A DNA stretch of 64,000 nt from Hevea brasiliensis (taxonomy: Eukaryota; Streptophyta; Magnoliopsida; Malpighiales; Euphorbiaceae): NCBI RefSeq assembly GCF_030052815.1, contig NC_079495.1, positions 54,104,773-54,168,772 on the forward strand. The letters are read 5' to 3'. The position numbers and the translations under genes are program-made. The notes beneath the pieces are model-generated. The model did not search any database. It was not told the DNA's origin and saw only the letters and a program-made list of their open reading frames with translations. The number at the start of each line of letters is the position of its first letter. Position 1 is the first letter of the stretch. This document shows, one piece after another, positions 35,311 through 49,109 of this stretch.

Positions 35311-36424
35311 GACTTGGTTCTTTCCATTTTTGGGCTTTGGTGGCTACAAAAGAGTTGTAGCTCTATGTCATATTGCACTCTGGGTAAAATTTTCGGTCAT
35401 TCTGAGTTGTATAGACCAAGTTATTGTCAATTTACTAAGGCTAGACAGATTGGTCCTTTAGTGCAAAATTTGGTCAATTTTAGGTCATATTTAGTTCTGG
35501 CGGTTTTGCTACCCGAACTTGTACAAGCTATTTGACTTGGTTCTTTCCATTTTTTGGCTTGGTGTCTTTATAAGAATTGTAGCTATATGTCTTGTTGCAG
35601 TCTGGTGAAAATTTCAAGTCATTCTGAGTTGTATAGACCAAGATATGGTCAATTTACTAAAGCTGGACAGATTGCACCTTTAGTGCAAAATTTGGTCAAT
35701 TTTAAGTCACATTTACTTCTGGTAGTTTCGGTACCCGAATTTGTGCAAGCTATTTGACTTGGTTCTTTCCATTTTTGGGCTTTGGTGTCTTAATAAGAGT
35801 TGTAGCTCTATGTCCTGTTGCACTCTGGGCAAAATTTCAGGTCATTCTGAGTTGTATAGACCACGTTATTGTCAATTTACTAAAACTGGACAGATTGCAC
35901 CTTTAGTGCAAAATTTGGTCAATTTTAGGTCACATTTAGTTCTTGCAATTTTGCCACCCGAAATTGTACAAGCTATTTGACTTAGTTCTTGCCTTTTTTG
36001 GGATTTGGTGTCTTCATAAGAATTGTAGCTCTATGTCTTATTGTACTCTGGGCAAAATTTCAAGTCATTCTGAGTTGAATAGACCAAGATATGGTCAATT
36101 TACTAAAGCTGAACAGATTCCACATATAGTGCAAAATTTGGTCAATTTTAGGTCACTTTTAGTTTTGGCAGTTTCGGTGCCCGAAATTGTGCAAGCTATT
36201 TGACTTGGTTCTTACCATTTTTGGGCTTTGGTTTCTTAATAAGAATTGTAGCTCTATGTCTTATTGCACTCTGGGCAAAATTTCAGGTCATTCTGAGTTG
36301 TATAGACCAAGACATGGTCAATTTACTAAAGCTGGACAGATTGCACCTTTAGTGCAAAATTTGGTCAATTTTAGGTCACATTTAGTTCTGGCAGTTTTGG
36401 CACCCAAACTTGTGCAAGCTATTT
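35311..36424 (+). repeat. HOR unit, A-B-C-D with a C/E hybrid in the fifth place
   Basis: A has gtggctacaaaagag and gattggtccttta. B has tgtctttataag and agtctggtgaaaa. C has agagttgtagc and gtcctgttgcac. D is standard. The fifth copy (about 36202) starts like C (gtttcttaataag) but ends like E (ggcacccaaacttg), so it is a hybrid that restores the cycle and keeps the unit length at 1,114 bp. Confidence 0.75.
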
Positions 36425-37538
36425 GACTTGGTTCTTGCCATTTTTGGGCTTTGGTGTCTCCATAAGAATTGTAGCTCTATGTCATATTGCACTCTAGGTA
36501 AAATTTCAGGTCATTCTGAGTTGTATAGACCAAGTTATGGTCAATTTACTAAAGCTGGACAGCTTGCACCTTTAGTGCAAAATTTGGTCAATTTTAGGTC
36601 ATATTTAGTTCTGGCAGTTTTGGTACCCAAACTTGTGCAAGCTATTTGACTTGGTTCTTTCCATTTTTTTACTTGGTGTCTTCATAAGAATTGTAGGTCT
36701 ATGTCTTATTGCACTCTGGGCAAAATTTCAGGTCATTCTGAGTTGTATAGACCAAGATATGGTCAATTTACTAATGCTGGACAGATTGCACCTTTAGTGC
36801 AAAATTTGGTCAATTTTAAGTCACATTTAGTTCTGGCAGTTTCGGTACCCAAATTTGTGCAAGCTATTTGACTTGGTTCTTTCCATTTTTGGGCTTTGGT
36901 GTCTTAATAAGAATTGTAGCTCTATGTCTTATTGCACTCTGGGCAAAATTTCAGGTCATTCTGAATTGCATAGACCAAGATATGGTCAGTTTACTAAGGC
37001 TGGACAGATTACACCGTTAGTGCAAAATTTAGTCAATTTTAGGTCACATTTAGTTCTTGCAATTTTGCTACCTGAAATTGTACAAGCTATTTGTCTTAGT
37101 TCTTGCCTTTTTTGGGCTTTAGTGTCTTCATAAGAATTGTAGCTCTATGTCTTATTGAACTCTGGGCAAAATTTTAAGTCATTCTGAGTTGTATAGACCA
37201 AGATATGGTCAATTTACTAAAGCTGGACAGATTCCACATATAATGCAAAATTTGGTCAATTTTAGGTCACATTTAGTTCTGGCAGTTTTGGCACCCAAAC
37301 TTGTGCAAGCTATTTGACTTGGTTCTTTCCATTTTTGGGCTTTGGTGTCTTCATTAGAATTGTAACTCTATGTCTTATTGCAGTCTGGGCAAAATTTCTG
37401 GTCATTCTCAGTTGTATAGACCAAGACATGGTCAATTTACTAAAGCTGGACAGATTGCACCTTTAGTGCAAAATTTGGTCAATTTTAGGTCACATTTAGT
37501 TCTGGCAGTTTTGGCACCCAAACTTGTGCAAGCTATTT
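36425..37538 (+). repeat. Isolated young-subtype HOR unit outside the core
   Basis: All young-core words are present: gacagcttgcac in A, ttttttacttgg and gtaggtctatg in B, cagtttactaaggctgg in C, attgaactctgggc in D and attgcagtctggg in E. It is nearly identical to core units 2 and 7 although about 4.5 kb of older units lies between (31972-36424). Confidence 0.88.
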
Positions 37539-38649
37539 GACTTGGTTCTTGCCATTTTTGGGCTTTGGTGTCTACATAAGAATTGTAGCTCTATGTCATA
37601 TTGCACTCTAGGTAAAATTTCAGGTCATTCTGAGTTGTATAGACCAAGTTATGGTCAATTTACTAAAGCTGGACAGATTGCACCTTTAGTGCAAAATTTG
37701 GTCAATTTTAGGTCATATTTAGTTCTGGCAGTTTTGGTACCCGAACTTGTGCAAGCTATTTGACTTGGTTCTTTCCATTTTTTGGCTTGGTGTCTTCATA
37801 AGAATTGTAGCTCTATGCCTTATTGCACTGTGGGCAAAATTTTAGGTCATTCTGAGTTGTATAGACCAAGATATGGCCAATTTACTAAAGCTGGATAGAT
37901 TGCACCTTTACTGCAAAATTTAGTCACTTTTAAGTCACATTTAGTTATGGCAGTTTTGGTACCCGAATTTGTGCAAGCTATTTGACTTGGTTCTTTCCAT
38001 TTTTGGGCTTTGTGTCTTAATAAGAATTGTAGCTTTATATCTTATTGCACTCTGGGCAAAATTTCAGGTCATTCTGAGTTGTATAGACCATGTTATGGTC
38101 AATTTACAAAAGCTGGACAGATTGCACCTTTAGTGCAAAATTTGGTCAATTTTAGGTCACATTTAGTTCTTTCAATTTTGCTACCCGAAATTGTAAAAGC
38201 TATTTGACTTAGTTCTTGCCTTTTTCGGCTTTGGTGTCTTCATAAGAATTGTAGCTCTATATCTTATTACACTCTGGGCAAAATTTTAGGTCATTTTGAG
38301 TTGTATAGACCAAGATATAGTCAATTTACTAAAACTGGACAGATTCCACCATTAGTGAAAATTTGATCAATTTTAGGTCACATTTAGTTCTGGTAGTTTC
38401 GCTACCCGAACTTGTGTAGGCTATTTGATTTGGTTCTTTCCATTTTTAGGCTATGGTGTCTTCATTAGAATTGTAGCTCTATGTCTTATTGCACTCTGGG
38501 GAAAATTTCATGTCATTCTGATTTGTATAGACCAAGTTATTGTCAATTTACTAAAGCTGGACAGATTGCACCTTTAGTGCAAAATTTGGTCAATTTTAGG
38601 TCACATTTAGTTCTGGCAGTTTTGGCACCCAAACTTGTGCAAGCTATTT
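37539..38649 (+). repeat. HOR unit, A-B-C-D-E, older subtype with small losses
   Basis: The unit is 1,111 bp. C (about 37984) lacks a base in gctttgtgtc. D (about 38207) lacks bases at ctttttcggc and gtgaaaatttgatc. E has gtttcgctacccgaacttg upstream and tttttaggctatgg. These look like scattered decay or base-calling losses rather than a rearrangement. Confidence 0.75.
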
Positions 38650-39540
38650 GACTTGGTTCTTGCCATTTTTGGGCTTTGGTGTCCACATAAGAATTGTAGC
38701 TCTATGTCATATTGCACTCTGGGTAAAATTTCAGGTCATTCTGAGTTGTATAGACCAAGTTATGGTCAATTCACAAAAGCTGGACAGATTGCACCTTTAG
38801 TGCAAAATTTTGTCAATTTTAGGTCATATTTAGTTCTGGCAGCTTTGGTACCCGAAATTGTGCAAGCTATTTGACTTGGTTCTTTCCATTTTTTGGCTTG
38901 GTGTCTTCATAAGAATTGTAGCTCTATGTCTTATTGCACTCTGGGCAAAATTTCAGGTCATTCTGAGTTGTATAGACCAAGATATGGTCAATTTACTAAA
39001 GCTGGACAGATTGCACCTTTAGTGCAAAATTTGGTCAATTTTAAGTCACATTTAGTTCTGGCAGTTTCGGTACCCGAATTTGTGCAAGCTATTTGACTTG
39101 GTTCTTTCCATTTTTGGGCTTTGGTGTCTTAATAAGAATTGTAGCTCTATGTCTTATTGCACTGTGGGCAAAATTTCAGGTCATTCTGAGTTGTATAGAC
39201 CAAGATATGGTCAATTTACTAAAGCTGGACAGATTGCACCTTTAGTGCAAAATTTGGTCAATTTTAGGTCACATTTAGTTCTTGCAATTTTGCTACCCGA
39301 AATTGTACAAGCTATTTGACTTAGTTCTTGCCTTTTTTGGGCTTTGGTGTCTTCATAAGAATTGTAGCTCTATGTCTTATTGTACTCTGGGCAAAATTTC
39401 AAGTCATTCTGAGTTGTATAGACCAAGATATGGTCAATTTACTAAAGCTGGACAGATTTCACATTTAGTGCAAAATTTGAACAATTTTAGGTCACATTTA
39501 GTTTTGGCAGCTTTGGTACCCGAAATTGTGCAAGCTATTT
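38650..39540 (+). repeat. Incomplete HOR unit A-B-C-D
   Basis: A (38650), B (38873), C (39095) and D (39318) are in order. D ends with an A-like gcagctttggtacccg, and the next copy is B. E and the following A were therefore lost by an exchange inside D. Confidence 0.75.
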
Positions 39541-42500
39541 GACTTGGTTCTTTCCATTTTTTGGCTTGGTGTCTTCATAAGAATTGTAGCTCTATGTCTT
39601 ATTGCACTCTGGGCAAAATTTCAGGTCATTCTGAGTTGTATAGACCAAGATATGGTCAATTTACTAAAGCTGGACAGATTGCACCTTTAGTGCAAAATTT
39701 GGTCAATTTTAGGTCACATTTAGTTCTGGCAGTTTTGGCACCCAAACTTGTGCAAGCTATTTGACTTGGTTCTTGCCATTTTAGGGCTTTGGTGTCTACA
39801 TAAGAATTGTAGCTCTATGTCATATTGCACTCTGGGCAAAATTTCAAGTCATTCTGAGTTGTATACACTAAGAAATGGTCAATTTACTAAAGCTGGACAG
39901 ATTGCACCTTTAGTGCAAAATTTGGTCAATTTTAGGTCATATTTAGTTCTGGCAGCTTTGGTACCCGAACTTGTGCAAGCTATTTGACTTGGTTCTTTCC
40001 ATTTTTTGGCTTGGTGTCTTCATAAGAATTGTAGCTCTATGTCTTATTGCACTCTGGGCAAAATTTCAGGTCATTCTGAGTTGTATAGACCAAGATATGG
40101 TCAATTAACTAAAGCTGGACAGATTACACCTTTAGTGCAAAATTTGGTCAATTTCAGGTCATATTTAGTTCGCGCTTTGGCACCCTAACTTGGGCAAGCT
40201 ATTTGACTTGGTTCTTTCCATTTTTGGGCTTTGGTGTCTTAATAAGAATTGTAGCTCTATGTCTTTTTGCAGTCTGGGCAAAATTTCTGGTCATTCTCAG
40301 TTGTATAGACCAAGACATGGTCAATTTACTAAAGTTGGACAGATTACACCATTAGTGCAAAATTTGGTCAATTTTAGGTCACATTTAGTTCTTGCAATTT
40401 TGCCACCCGAAATTGTACAAGCTATTTGACTTAGTTCTTGCCTTTTTTGGGATTTGGTGTCTTCATAAGAATTGTAGCTCTATGTCTTATTGTACTCTGG
40501 ACAAAATTTTGGGTCATTCTGAGTTGTATAGACCAAGATATGGTCAATTTGCTAAAGCTGAACAGATTCCACATATAGTGCAAAATTTGGTCAATTTTAG
40601 GTCACTTTTAGTTCTGGCAGTTTTGGTACCCGAACTTGTGCAAGCTATTTGACTTAGTTCTTGCCATTTTTGTGCCTTGGTGTCTACAAAAGAATTGTAG
40701 TTCTATGTCATATTGCACTCTGGGTAAAATTTCAAGTCATTCTGAGTTGCATGGAGCATGATATGGTCAATTTACTAAAGTTGAACAGATTGCACCTTTA
40801 GTGCAAAATTTGGTCAATTTTAGGTCACTTTTAGTTCTGGCAGTTTTGGTACCCGAACTTGTGCAAGCTATTTAACTTAGTTCTTGCCATTTTTGTGCCT
40901 TGGTGTCTACAAAAGAATTGTAGTTCTATGTCATATTGCACTCTGGGTAAAATTTCAAGTCATTCTGATTTGTATAGACCAAGTTATTGTCAATTTACTA
41001 AAGCTGGACAGATTGGTCCTTTAGTGCAAAATTTGGTCAATTTTAGGTCATATTTAGTTCTGGCAGTTTTGCTACCCGAACTTGTACTAGCTATTTGACT
41101 TGGTTCTTTCCATTTTTTGGCTTGGAGTCTTCAAAAGAATTGTAGCTCTATGTCTTATTGCAGTCTGGGCAAAATTTCAGGTCATTCTGAGTTGTATAGA
41201 CCAAGATATGGACAATTTACTAAAGCTGGACAGATTGGTCCTTTAGTGCAAAATTTGGTCAATTTTAGGTCTTATTTAGTTCTGGTAGTTTTGGTACCCG
41301 AATTTGTGCAAGCTATTTGACTTAGTTCTTTCCATTTTTGGGCTTTGGTGTCTTAATAAGAATTGTAGCTCTATGTCATATTGCACGCTAGGCAAAATTT
41401 CATGTCATTCTGAGTTGTATAGACCAAGATATGGTCAATTTACTAAAGCTGACAGATTGCACCTTTAGGGCGAAATTTGGTCAATTTTAGCTCACAATTA
41501 GTTCTTGCAGTTTCGCTACCCGAAATTGTAAAAGCTATTTGACTTAATTCTTGCCTTTTTTGGGCTTTGGTGTCTTCATAAGAATTGTAGCTGTATGTCT
41601 TAGTGTACTCTGGGCAAAATTTCAGGTCATTCTGAGTTGTGTAGACCAAGATATGGTCAATTTACTAAAGCTGGACAGATTTCACATTTAGTGCAAAATT
41701 TGGATAATTTTAGGTCATATATACTTCTGGCAGTTTTGGTACCCGAAATTGTGCAAGCTATTTGACTTGGTTCTTGCCATTTTTGGGCTTTAGTGTCTTC
41801 ATTAGAATTGTAGCTCTATGTCTTATTGCACTCCAGGCAAAATTTCAGGTTATTCTTAGTTGTATAGACCAAGATATGGTCAATTTACTAAAGCTGGACA
41901 GATTGCACCTTTAGTGCAAAATTTGGTCAATTTCAGGTCATATTTAGTTCTGGCAGTTTTGGTACCCAAACTTGTGCAAGCTATTTGACTTGGTTCTTGC
42001 CATTTTTGGGCTTTGGTGTCTGCATAACAATTGTAGCTCCATGTCATAGTGCACTCCGGGTAAAATTTTAGGTCATTATGAGCTGTATAGACCAAGATAT
42101 GGTCAATTAACTAAAGCTGGACATATTGCACCTTTAGTGCAAAATTTGGTCAATTTTATGTCACATTTAGTTCGCGCTTTGGTACCCGAATTTGTGCAAG
42201 CTATTTGACTTGGTTCTTTCCATTTTCGGGCTTTGGTGTCTTAATAAGAATAGTAGCTCTATGTCTTATTGCACTCTGGGCAAATTTTCAGTTCACTCTG
42301 AGTTGTATAGACCAAGACATGGTCAATTTACTAAAGCTGGACAGATTGCACCTTTAGTGCAAAATTTGGTCAATTTTAGGTCATATTTAGTTCTGGCAGT
42401 TTTGGTACCCGAACTTGTGCAAGCTATTTGACTTGGTTCTTGCCATTTTTGGGCTTTGGTGTCTGCATAACAATTGTAGCTCCATGTCATATTGCACTCC

Positions 42501-43542
42501 AGGCAAAATTTTAGCTCATTCTAAGTTTTAAGGACCATGATATGGATTTACTAAAGCTGGACAGATTGCACCTTTAGTGCAAAATTTTGTCAATTTTAGG
42601 TCATATTTAGTTCTGGCAGCTTTGGTACCCGAAATTGTGCAAGCTATTTGACTTGGTTCTTTCCATTTTTTGGCTTGGTGTCTTCATAAGAATTGTAGCT
42701 CTATGTCTTATTGCACCATGGGCAAAATTTTAGGTCATTCTGAGTTGTATAGACCAAGATATGGTCAATTTACTAAAGCTGGACAGATTGCACCTTTAGT
42801 GCAAAATTTGGTCAATTTGAACTCACATTTAATTTTGGCAGTTTCAGTACCCAAATTTGTGCAAGCTATTTGACTTTGTTCTTTCCATTTTCGGGCTTTA
42901 GTGTCTTAATAAGAATTGTAGCTCTATGTCTTATTGCACTGTGGCAAAAATTTCAGGTCATTCTGAGTTGTATAGACCAAGATATGGTCAATTTACTAAA
43001 GCTGGACAGATTGCACCTTTAGTGCAAAATTTGGTCAATTTTAGGTCAAATTTAGTTCTTGCAGTTTCGTTACCTGAAATTGTAAAAGCTATTTGACTTA
43101 GTTCTTGCCTTTTTTTGGGCTTTGGTGTCTTCATAAGAATTGTAGCTCTATGTCTTATTGTACTCTGGGCAAAATTTCAGGTCATTCTGAGTTGAATGGA
43201 CCAAGATATGGCCAATTTACTAAAGTTGAACAGATTCCACATATGGTGCAAAATTTGGTCAATTTTATGTCACTTTTAGTTCTCGCGGTTTTGGTGCCCG
43301 AAAATTGTGCAAGCTATTTGACTTGGTTCTTGCCATTTTTGGGCTTTAGTATCTTCATTAGAATTGTAGCTCTATGTCTTATTGCACTCTGGGCAAAATT
43401 TCAGGTCATTCTGCGTTGTATAGACCAAGATATGGTCAATTTACTAAAGCTGGACAGATTTCACATTTAGTGCAAAATTTGGACAATTTTAGGTCACATT
43501 TAGTTCTGGCAGTTTTGGCACCCAAACTTGTGCAAGCTATTT
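39541..43542 (+). repeat. Satellite block 9: about 18 monomers
   Basis: Class order: B/E, A, B, C, D, A, A, B, C, D, E, A, C, A, B, C, D, E. Starts are near 39541, 39763, 39986, 40205, 40428, 40651, 40874, 41097, 41319, 41542, 41765, 41987, 42207, 42430, 42649, 42871, 43095 and 43318. Two adjacent A copies at 40651 and 40874 both have gtgccttggtgtctac then aaaagaattg, a local single-monomer duplication. The variant end ttcgcgctttgg appears near 40170 and 42172. Confidence 0.68.
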
Positions 43543-46500
43543 GACTTGGTTCTTGCCATTTTTGGGCTTTGGTGCCTACGTAAGAATTGTAGCTCTATGT
43601 CATATTGCACTCTGGGCAAAATTTCAGGTCATTCTGAGTTGTATAGACCAAGTTATGGTCAATTTACAAACGCTGGACAGATTGCACCTTTAGTGCAAAA
43701 TTTTGTCAATTTTAGGTCATATTTAGTTCTGGCAGCTTTGGTACCCGAAATTGTGCAAGCTATTTGACTTGGTTCTTTCCATTTTTTGGCTTGGTGTCTT
43801 CATAAGAATTGTAGCTCTATGTCTTATTGCACTCTGGGCAAAATTTTAGGTCATTCTGAGTTGTATAGACCAAGATATGGTCAATTTACTAAAGCTGGAC
43901 AGATTGCACCTTTAGTGCAAAATTTGGTCAATTTGAACTCACATTTAGTTCGCGCTTTGGTACCTGAATTTATGCAGGCTATTTGACTTGGTTCTTTCCA
44001 TTTTTGGGCTTTGGTGTCTTAATAAGAATTGTAGCTCTATGTCATATTGCACGCTAGGCAAAATTTCAGGTCATTCTGAGTTGTATAGACCAAGATATGG
44101 TCAATTTACTAAAGCTGACAGATTGCACCTTTAGGGCAAAATTTGGTCAATTTTAGGTCACATTTAGTTCTTGCAATTTTGCTACCCGAAATTGTACAAG
44201 CTATTTGACTTAGTTCTTGCCTTTTTTGGGCTTTGGTGTCTTCATAAGAATTGTAGCTCTATGTCTTATTGTACTCTGGGCAAAATTTTAGGTCATTCTG
44301 AGTTGTATAGACCAAGATATGGTCAATTTACTAAAGCTGGACAGATTCCACATTTAGTGCAAAATTTGGTCAATTTTAGGTCACTTTTAGTTCTGGCAGT
44401 TTTGGTGCCCGAAATTGTGCAAGCTATTTGACTTGGTTCTTGCCATTTTTGGGCTTTGGTGTCTTCATTAGAATTGTAGCTCTATGTCTTATTGCACTCT
44501 GGGCAAAATTTCAGGTCATTCTGAGTTGTATAGACCAAGACATGGTCAATTTACTAAAGCTAGACAGATTGCACCTTTAGTGCAAAATTTGGTCAATTTT
44601 AGGTCACATTTAGTTCTCGCAGTTTTGGCACCCAAACTTGTGCAAGCTATTTGGCTTGGTTCTTGCCATTTTAGGTCTTTGGTGTCTGCATAAGAATTGT
44701 AGCTCTATGTCATATTGCACTCTGGGCAAAATTTCAGGTCATTCTGAGTTGTATAGACCAAGATATGGTCAATTAACTAAAGCTGGACAGATTACACCTT
44801 TAGTGCAAAATTTGGTCAATTTCAGGTCATATTTAGTTCTGGCAGTTTTGGTACCCGAACTTGTGCAAGCTATTTGACTTGGTTCTTGCCATTTTTGGGC
44901 TTTGGTGTCTACATAAGAATTGTAGCTCTATGTCATATTGCACTCTGGGCAAAATTTCAGGTCATTCTGAGTTGTATAGACCAAGATATGGTCAATTTAC
45001 TAAAGCTGGACAGATTGCACCTTTAGTGCAAAATTTGGTCAATTTTAGGTCATATTTAGTTCTGGCAGCTTTGGTACCCGAACTTGTGCAAGCTATTTGA
45101 CTTGGTTCTTTCCATTTTTTGGCTTGGTGTCTTCATAAGAATTGTAGCTCTATGTCTTATTGCACTCTGGGCAAAATTTTAGGTCATTCTGAGTTGTATA
45201 GACCAAGATATGGTCAATTTACTAAAGCTGGACAGATTGCACCTTTAGGGCAAAATTTGGTCAATTTTAAGTCACATTTAGTTCTGGCAGTTTCGGTACC
45301 TGAAATTGTGCAAGCTATTTGACTTGGTTCTTTCCATTTTTGGGCTTTGGTGTCTTAATAAGAATTGTAGCTCTATGTCTTATTGCACGCTGGGCAAAAT
45401 TTCAGGTCATTCTGAGTTGTATAGACCAAGATATGGTCAATTTACTAAAGCTGGACAGATTGCACCTTTAGTGCAAAATTTGGTCAATTTTAGGTCACAT
45501 TTAGTTCTTGCAATTTTGCTACCCGAAATTGTAAAAGCTATTTGACTTAGTTCTTGCCTTTTTTGGCTTTGGTGTCTTCATAAGAATTGTAGCTCTATGT
45601 CTTAGTGTACTCTGGGCAAAATTTTAGGTCATTCTGAGTTGTATAGACCAAGATATGGTCAATTTACTAAAGCTGGACAGATTCCACATTTAGTGCAAAA
45701 TTTGGACAATTTTAGGTCATATATACTTCTGGCAGTTTTGGTACCCGAAATTGTACAAGCTATTTGACTTGGTTCTTGCCATTTTTGAGCTTTGGTGTCT
45801 ACGTAGGAATTGTAGCTCTATGTCATATTGCACTCTAGGCAAAATTTCAGGTCATTCTGAGTTGTACAGGCCAAGACATGGTCAATTTACTAAAGCGGGA
45901 CAGATTGCACCTTTAGTGCAAAATTTGGTCAATTTTAGGTCAAATTTAGTTCTGGCAGTTTTTGCACCCAAACTTGTGTAAGCTATTTGACTTGGTTCTT
46001 GCCATTTTTGAGCTTTGGTGTCTACGTAGGAATTGTAGCTCTATGTCATATTGCACTCTAGGCAAAATTTCAGGTCATTCTGAGTTGTATAGACCAAGTT
46101 ATGGTCAATTTACTAAAGCTGGACAGATTGCACCTTTAGTGCAAAATTTGGTCAATTTTAGGTCATATTTAGTTCTGGCAGCTTTGGTACCCGAACTTGT
46201 GCAAGCTATTTGACTTGGTTCTTTCCATTTTTTGGCTTGGTGTCTTCATAAGAATTGTAGCTCTATGTCTTATTGCACTCTGGGCAAAATTTCAGGTCAT
46301 TCTGAGTTGTATAGACCAAGATATGGTCAATTTACTAAAGCTGGACAGATTGCACCTTTAGTGCAAAATTTGGTCAATTTTAAGTCACATTTAGTTCTGG
46401 CAGTTTCGGTACCCAAATTTGTGCAAGCTATTTGACTTGGTTCTTTCCATTTTTGGGCTTTGGTGTCTTAATAAGAATTGTAGCTCTATGTCTTATTGCA

Positions 46501-49109
46501 CTCTGGGCAAAATTTCAGGTCATTCTGGGTTGTATAGACCAAGATATGGTCAGTTTACTAAGGCTGGACAGATTACACTGTTAGTGCAAAATTTGGTCAA
46601 TTTTAGGTCACATTTAGTTCTTGCAATTTTGCTACCTGAAATAGTGCAAGCTATTTGTCCTAGTTCTTGCCTTTATTGGGCTTTAGTGTCTTCATAAGAA
46701 TTGTAGCTCTATGTCTTATTGAACTCTGGGCAAAATTTTAAGTCATTCTGAGTTGTATAGACCAAGATATGGTCAATTTACTAAAGCTGGACAGATTCCA
46801 CATATAATGCAAAATTTGGTCAATTTTAGGTCACATTTAGTTCTGGCAGTTTTGGTACCAGAAATTGTGCAAGCTATTTGACTTGGTTCTTTCCATTTTT
46901 GGGCTTTGGTGTCTTCATTAGAATTGTAGCTCTATGTCTTATTGCACTCTGGGCAAAATTTCAGGTCATTCTGAGTTGTATAGACCAAGACATGGTCAAT
47001 TTACTAAAGCTGGACAGATTGCACCTTTAGTGCAAAATTTGGTCAATTTTAGGTCACATTTAGTTCTGGCAGTTTTGGCACCCAAACTTGTGCAAGCTAT
47101 TTGACTTGGTTCTTTCCATTTTTGGGCTTTGGTGTCTTCATAAGAATTGTAGGTCTATGTCATATTGCACTCTGGGCAAAATTTCAGGTCATTCTGAGTT
47201 GTATAGACCAAGTTATTGTCAATTTACTAAAGATGGACAGATTACACCTTTAGTGCAAAATTTGGTCAATTTCAGGTCATATTTAGTTCTGGCAGCTTTG
47301 GTACCCGAACTTGTGCAAGCTATTTGACTTGGTTCCTTCCATTTTTTGGGCATTGGTGTCTGCATAAGAATTGTTGTTCTATGTCTTATTGTACTATGGG
47401 CAAAATTTCAGGTCATTCTGAGTTGTATAGACCAAGATATGGTCAATTTACTAAAGATGAACAGATTCCACATATAGTGCAAAATTTGGTCAATTTTAGG
47501 TCACTTTTGGTTCTGGCAGCTTTGGTACCCGAACTTGTGCAAGCTATTTGACTTGGTTCTTTCCATTTTTGGGCTTTGGTGTCTTAATAAGAATTGTAGC
47601 TCTATGTCTTACTGCACTTTGGGCAAAATTTCAGGTCATTCTGAGTTGTATAGAACATGTTATGGTCAATTTACAAAAGCTGGACAGATTGCACCTTTAG
47701 TGCAAAATTTCGTCGATTTTAGGTCATATTTAGTTCTTGCAATTTTGCTACCTGAAATAGTGCAAGCTATTTGTCCTAGTTCTTGCCTTTATTGGGCTTT
47801 AGTGTCTTCACAAGAATTGTAGCTCTATGTCTTATTGCACTCTGGGCAAAATTTCAGGTCATTCTGAGTTGTATAGACCAAGATATGGTCAATTTACTAA
47901 AGCTGGATAGATTGCACCTTTAGTGCAAAATTTGGTCAATTTTAGGTCACATTTAGTTCTGGCAGTTTTGGTACCAGAAATTGTGCAAGCTATTTGACTT
48001 GGTTCTTTCCATTTTTGGGCTTTGGTGTCTTCATTAGAATTGTAACTCTATGTCTTATTGCAGTCTGGGCAAAATTTCAGGTCATTCTGAGTTGTATAGA
48101 CCAAGACATGGTCAATTTACTAAAGCTGGACAGATTGCACCTTTAGTGCAAAATTTGGTCAATTTTAGGTCACATTTAGTTCTGGCAGTTTTGGCACCCA
48201 AACTTGTGCAAGCTATTTGACTTGGTTCTTGCCATTTTTGGGCTTTGGTGTCTACGTAAGAATTGTAGCTCAATGTCATATTGCACACTGGACAAAATTT
48301 CAGGTCATTCTGAGTTGTATAGACCAAGTTATGGTCAATTTACTAAAGCTGGACAGATTGCACCTTTAGTGCAAAATTTGGTCAATTTTAGGTCATATTT
48401 AGTTCTGGCAGTTTTGGTACCCAAACTTGTGCAAGCTATTTGACTTGGTTCTTTCCATTTTTTGGCTTGGTGTCTTCATAAGAATTGTAGCTCTATGTCT
48501 TATTGCACTCTGGGCAAAATTTCAGGTCATTCTGAGTTGTATAGACCAAGATATGGTCAATTTACTAAAGCTGGACAGATTGCACCTTTAGTGCAAAATT
48601 TGGTCAATTTTAAGTCACATTTAGTTCTGGCAGTTTCGGTACCCAAATTTGTGCAAGCTATTTGACTTGGTTCTTTCCATTTTTGGGCTTTGGTGTCTTA
48701 ATAAGAATTGTAGCTCTATGTCTTATTGCACTCTGGGCAAAATTTCAGGTCATTCTGAATTGCATAGACCAAGATATGGTCAGTTTACTAAGGCTGGACA
48801 GATTACACCGTTAGTGCAAAATTTGGTCAATTTTAGGTCACATTTAGTTCTTGCAATTTTGCTACCTGAAATTGTACAAGCTATTTGTCTTAGTTCTTGC
48901 CTTTTTTGGGCTTTAGTGTCTTCATAAGAATTGTAGGTCTATGTCTTATTGCACTCTGGGCAAAATTTCAGGTCATTCTGAATTGCATAGACCAAGATAT
49001 GGTCAGTTAACTAAAGCTGGTCAGATTACACCTTTAGTGTAAAATTTGGCCAATTTCAGGTCATATTTAGTTCTGGCAGTTTTGGTACCCGAACTTGTGC
49101 AAGCTATTT
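43543..49109 (+). repeat. Satellite block 10: about 25 monomers, mostly regular cycle
   Basis: Order: A-B-C-D-E (43543), A (44653), A-B-C-D (44876), A (45766), A-B-C-D-E (45989), A, variant D, C, D, E (47103), A-B-C-D (48219). Unit steps from 45989 to 47103 and 48219 are 1,114 and 1,116 bp. Words of the young core (cagtttactaaggctgg near 46555 and 48780, attgaactctgggc near 46725) show that 46.4-48.9 kb belongs partly to the same lineage. Confidence 0.72.
47326..47549 (+). repeat. Rare variant monomer (D-like), copy 1
   Basis: The opening ggttccttccatttttt then gggc, with gtctgcataagaattg followed by ttgttctatg, is found only here and at 50668. The copy has attgtactatggg, as in D, and a D-like middle (agatgaacagattcc). 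It sits where B is expected, between A and C. Confidence 0.75.

Larger units (their letters stand above)
33085..39540 (+). repeat. Second regular HOR block: five units plus A-B-C-D
   Basis: A-class starts are at 33085, 34197, 35311, 36425, 37539 and 38650, giving steps of 1,112, 1,114, 1,114, 1,114 and 1,111 bp. The last unit lacks E and ends at 39540, where a B monomer follows. Units here are mostly of the older subtype and diverge more from each other than in the core, except the copy at 36425-37538. Confidence 0.88.
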
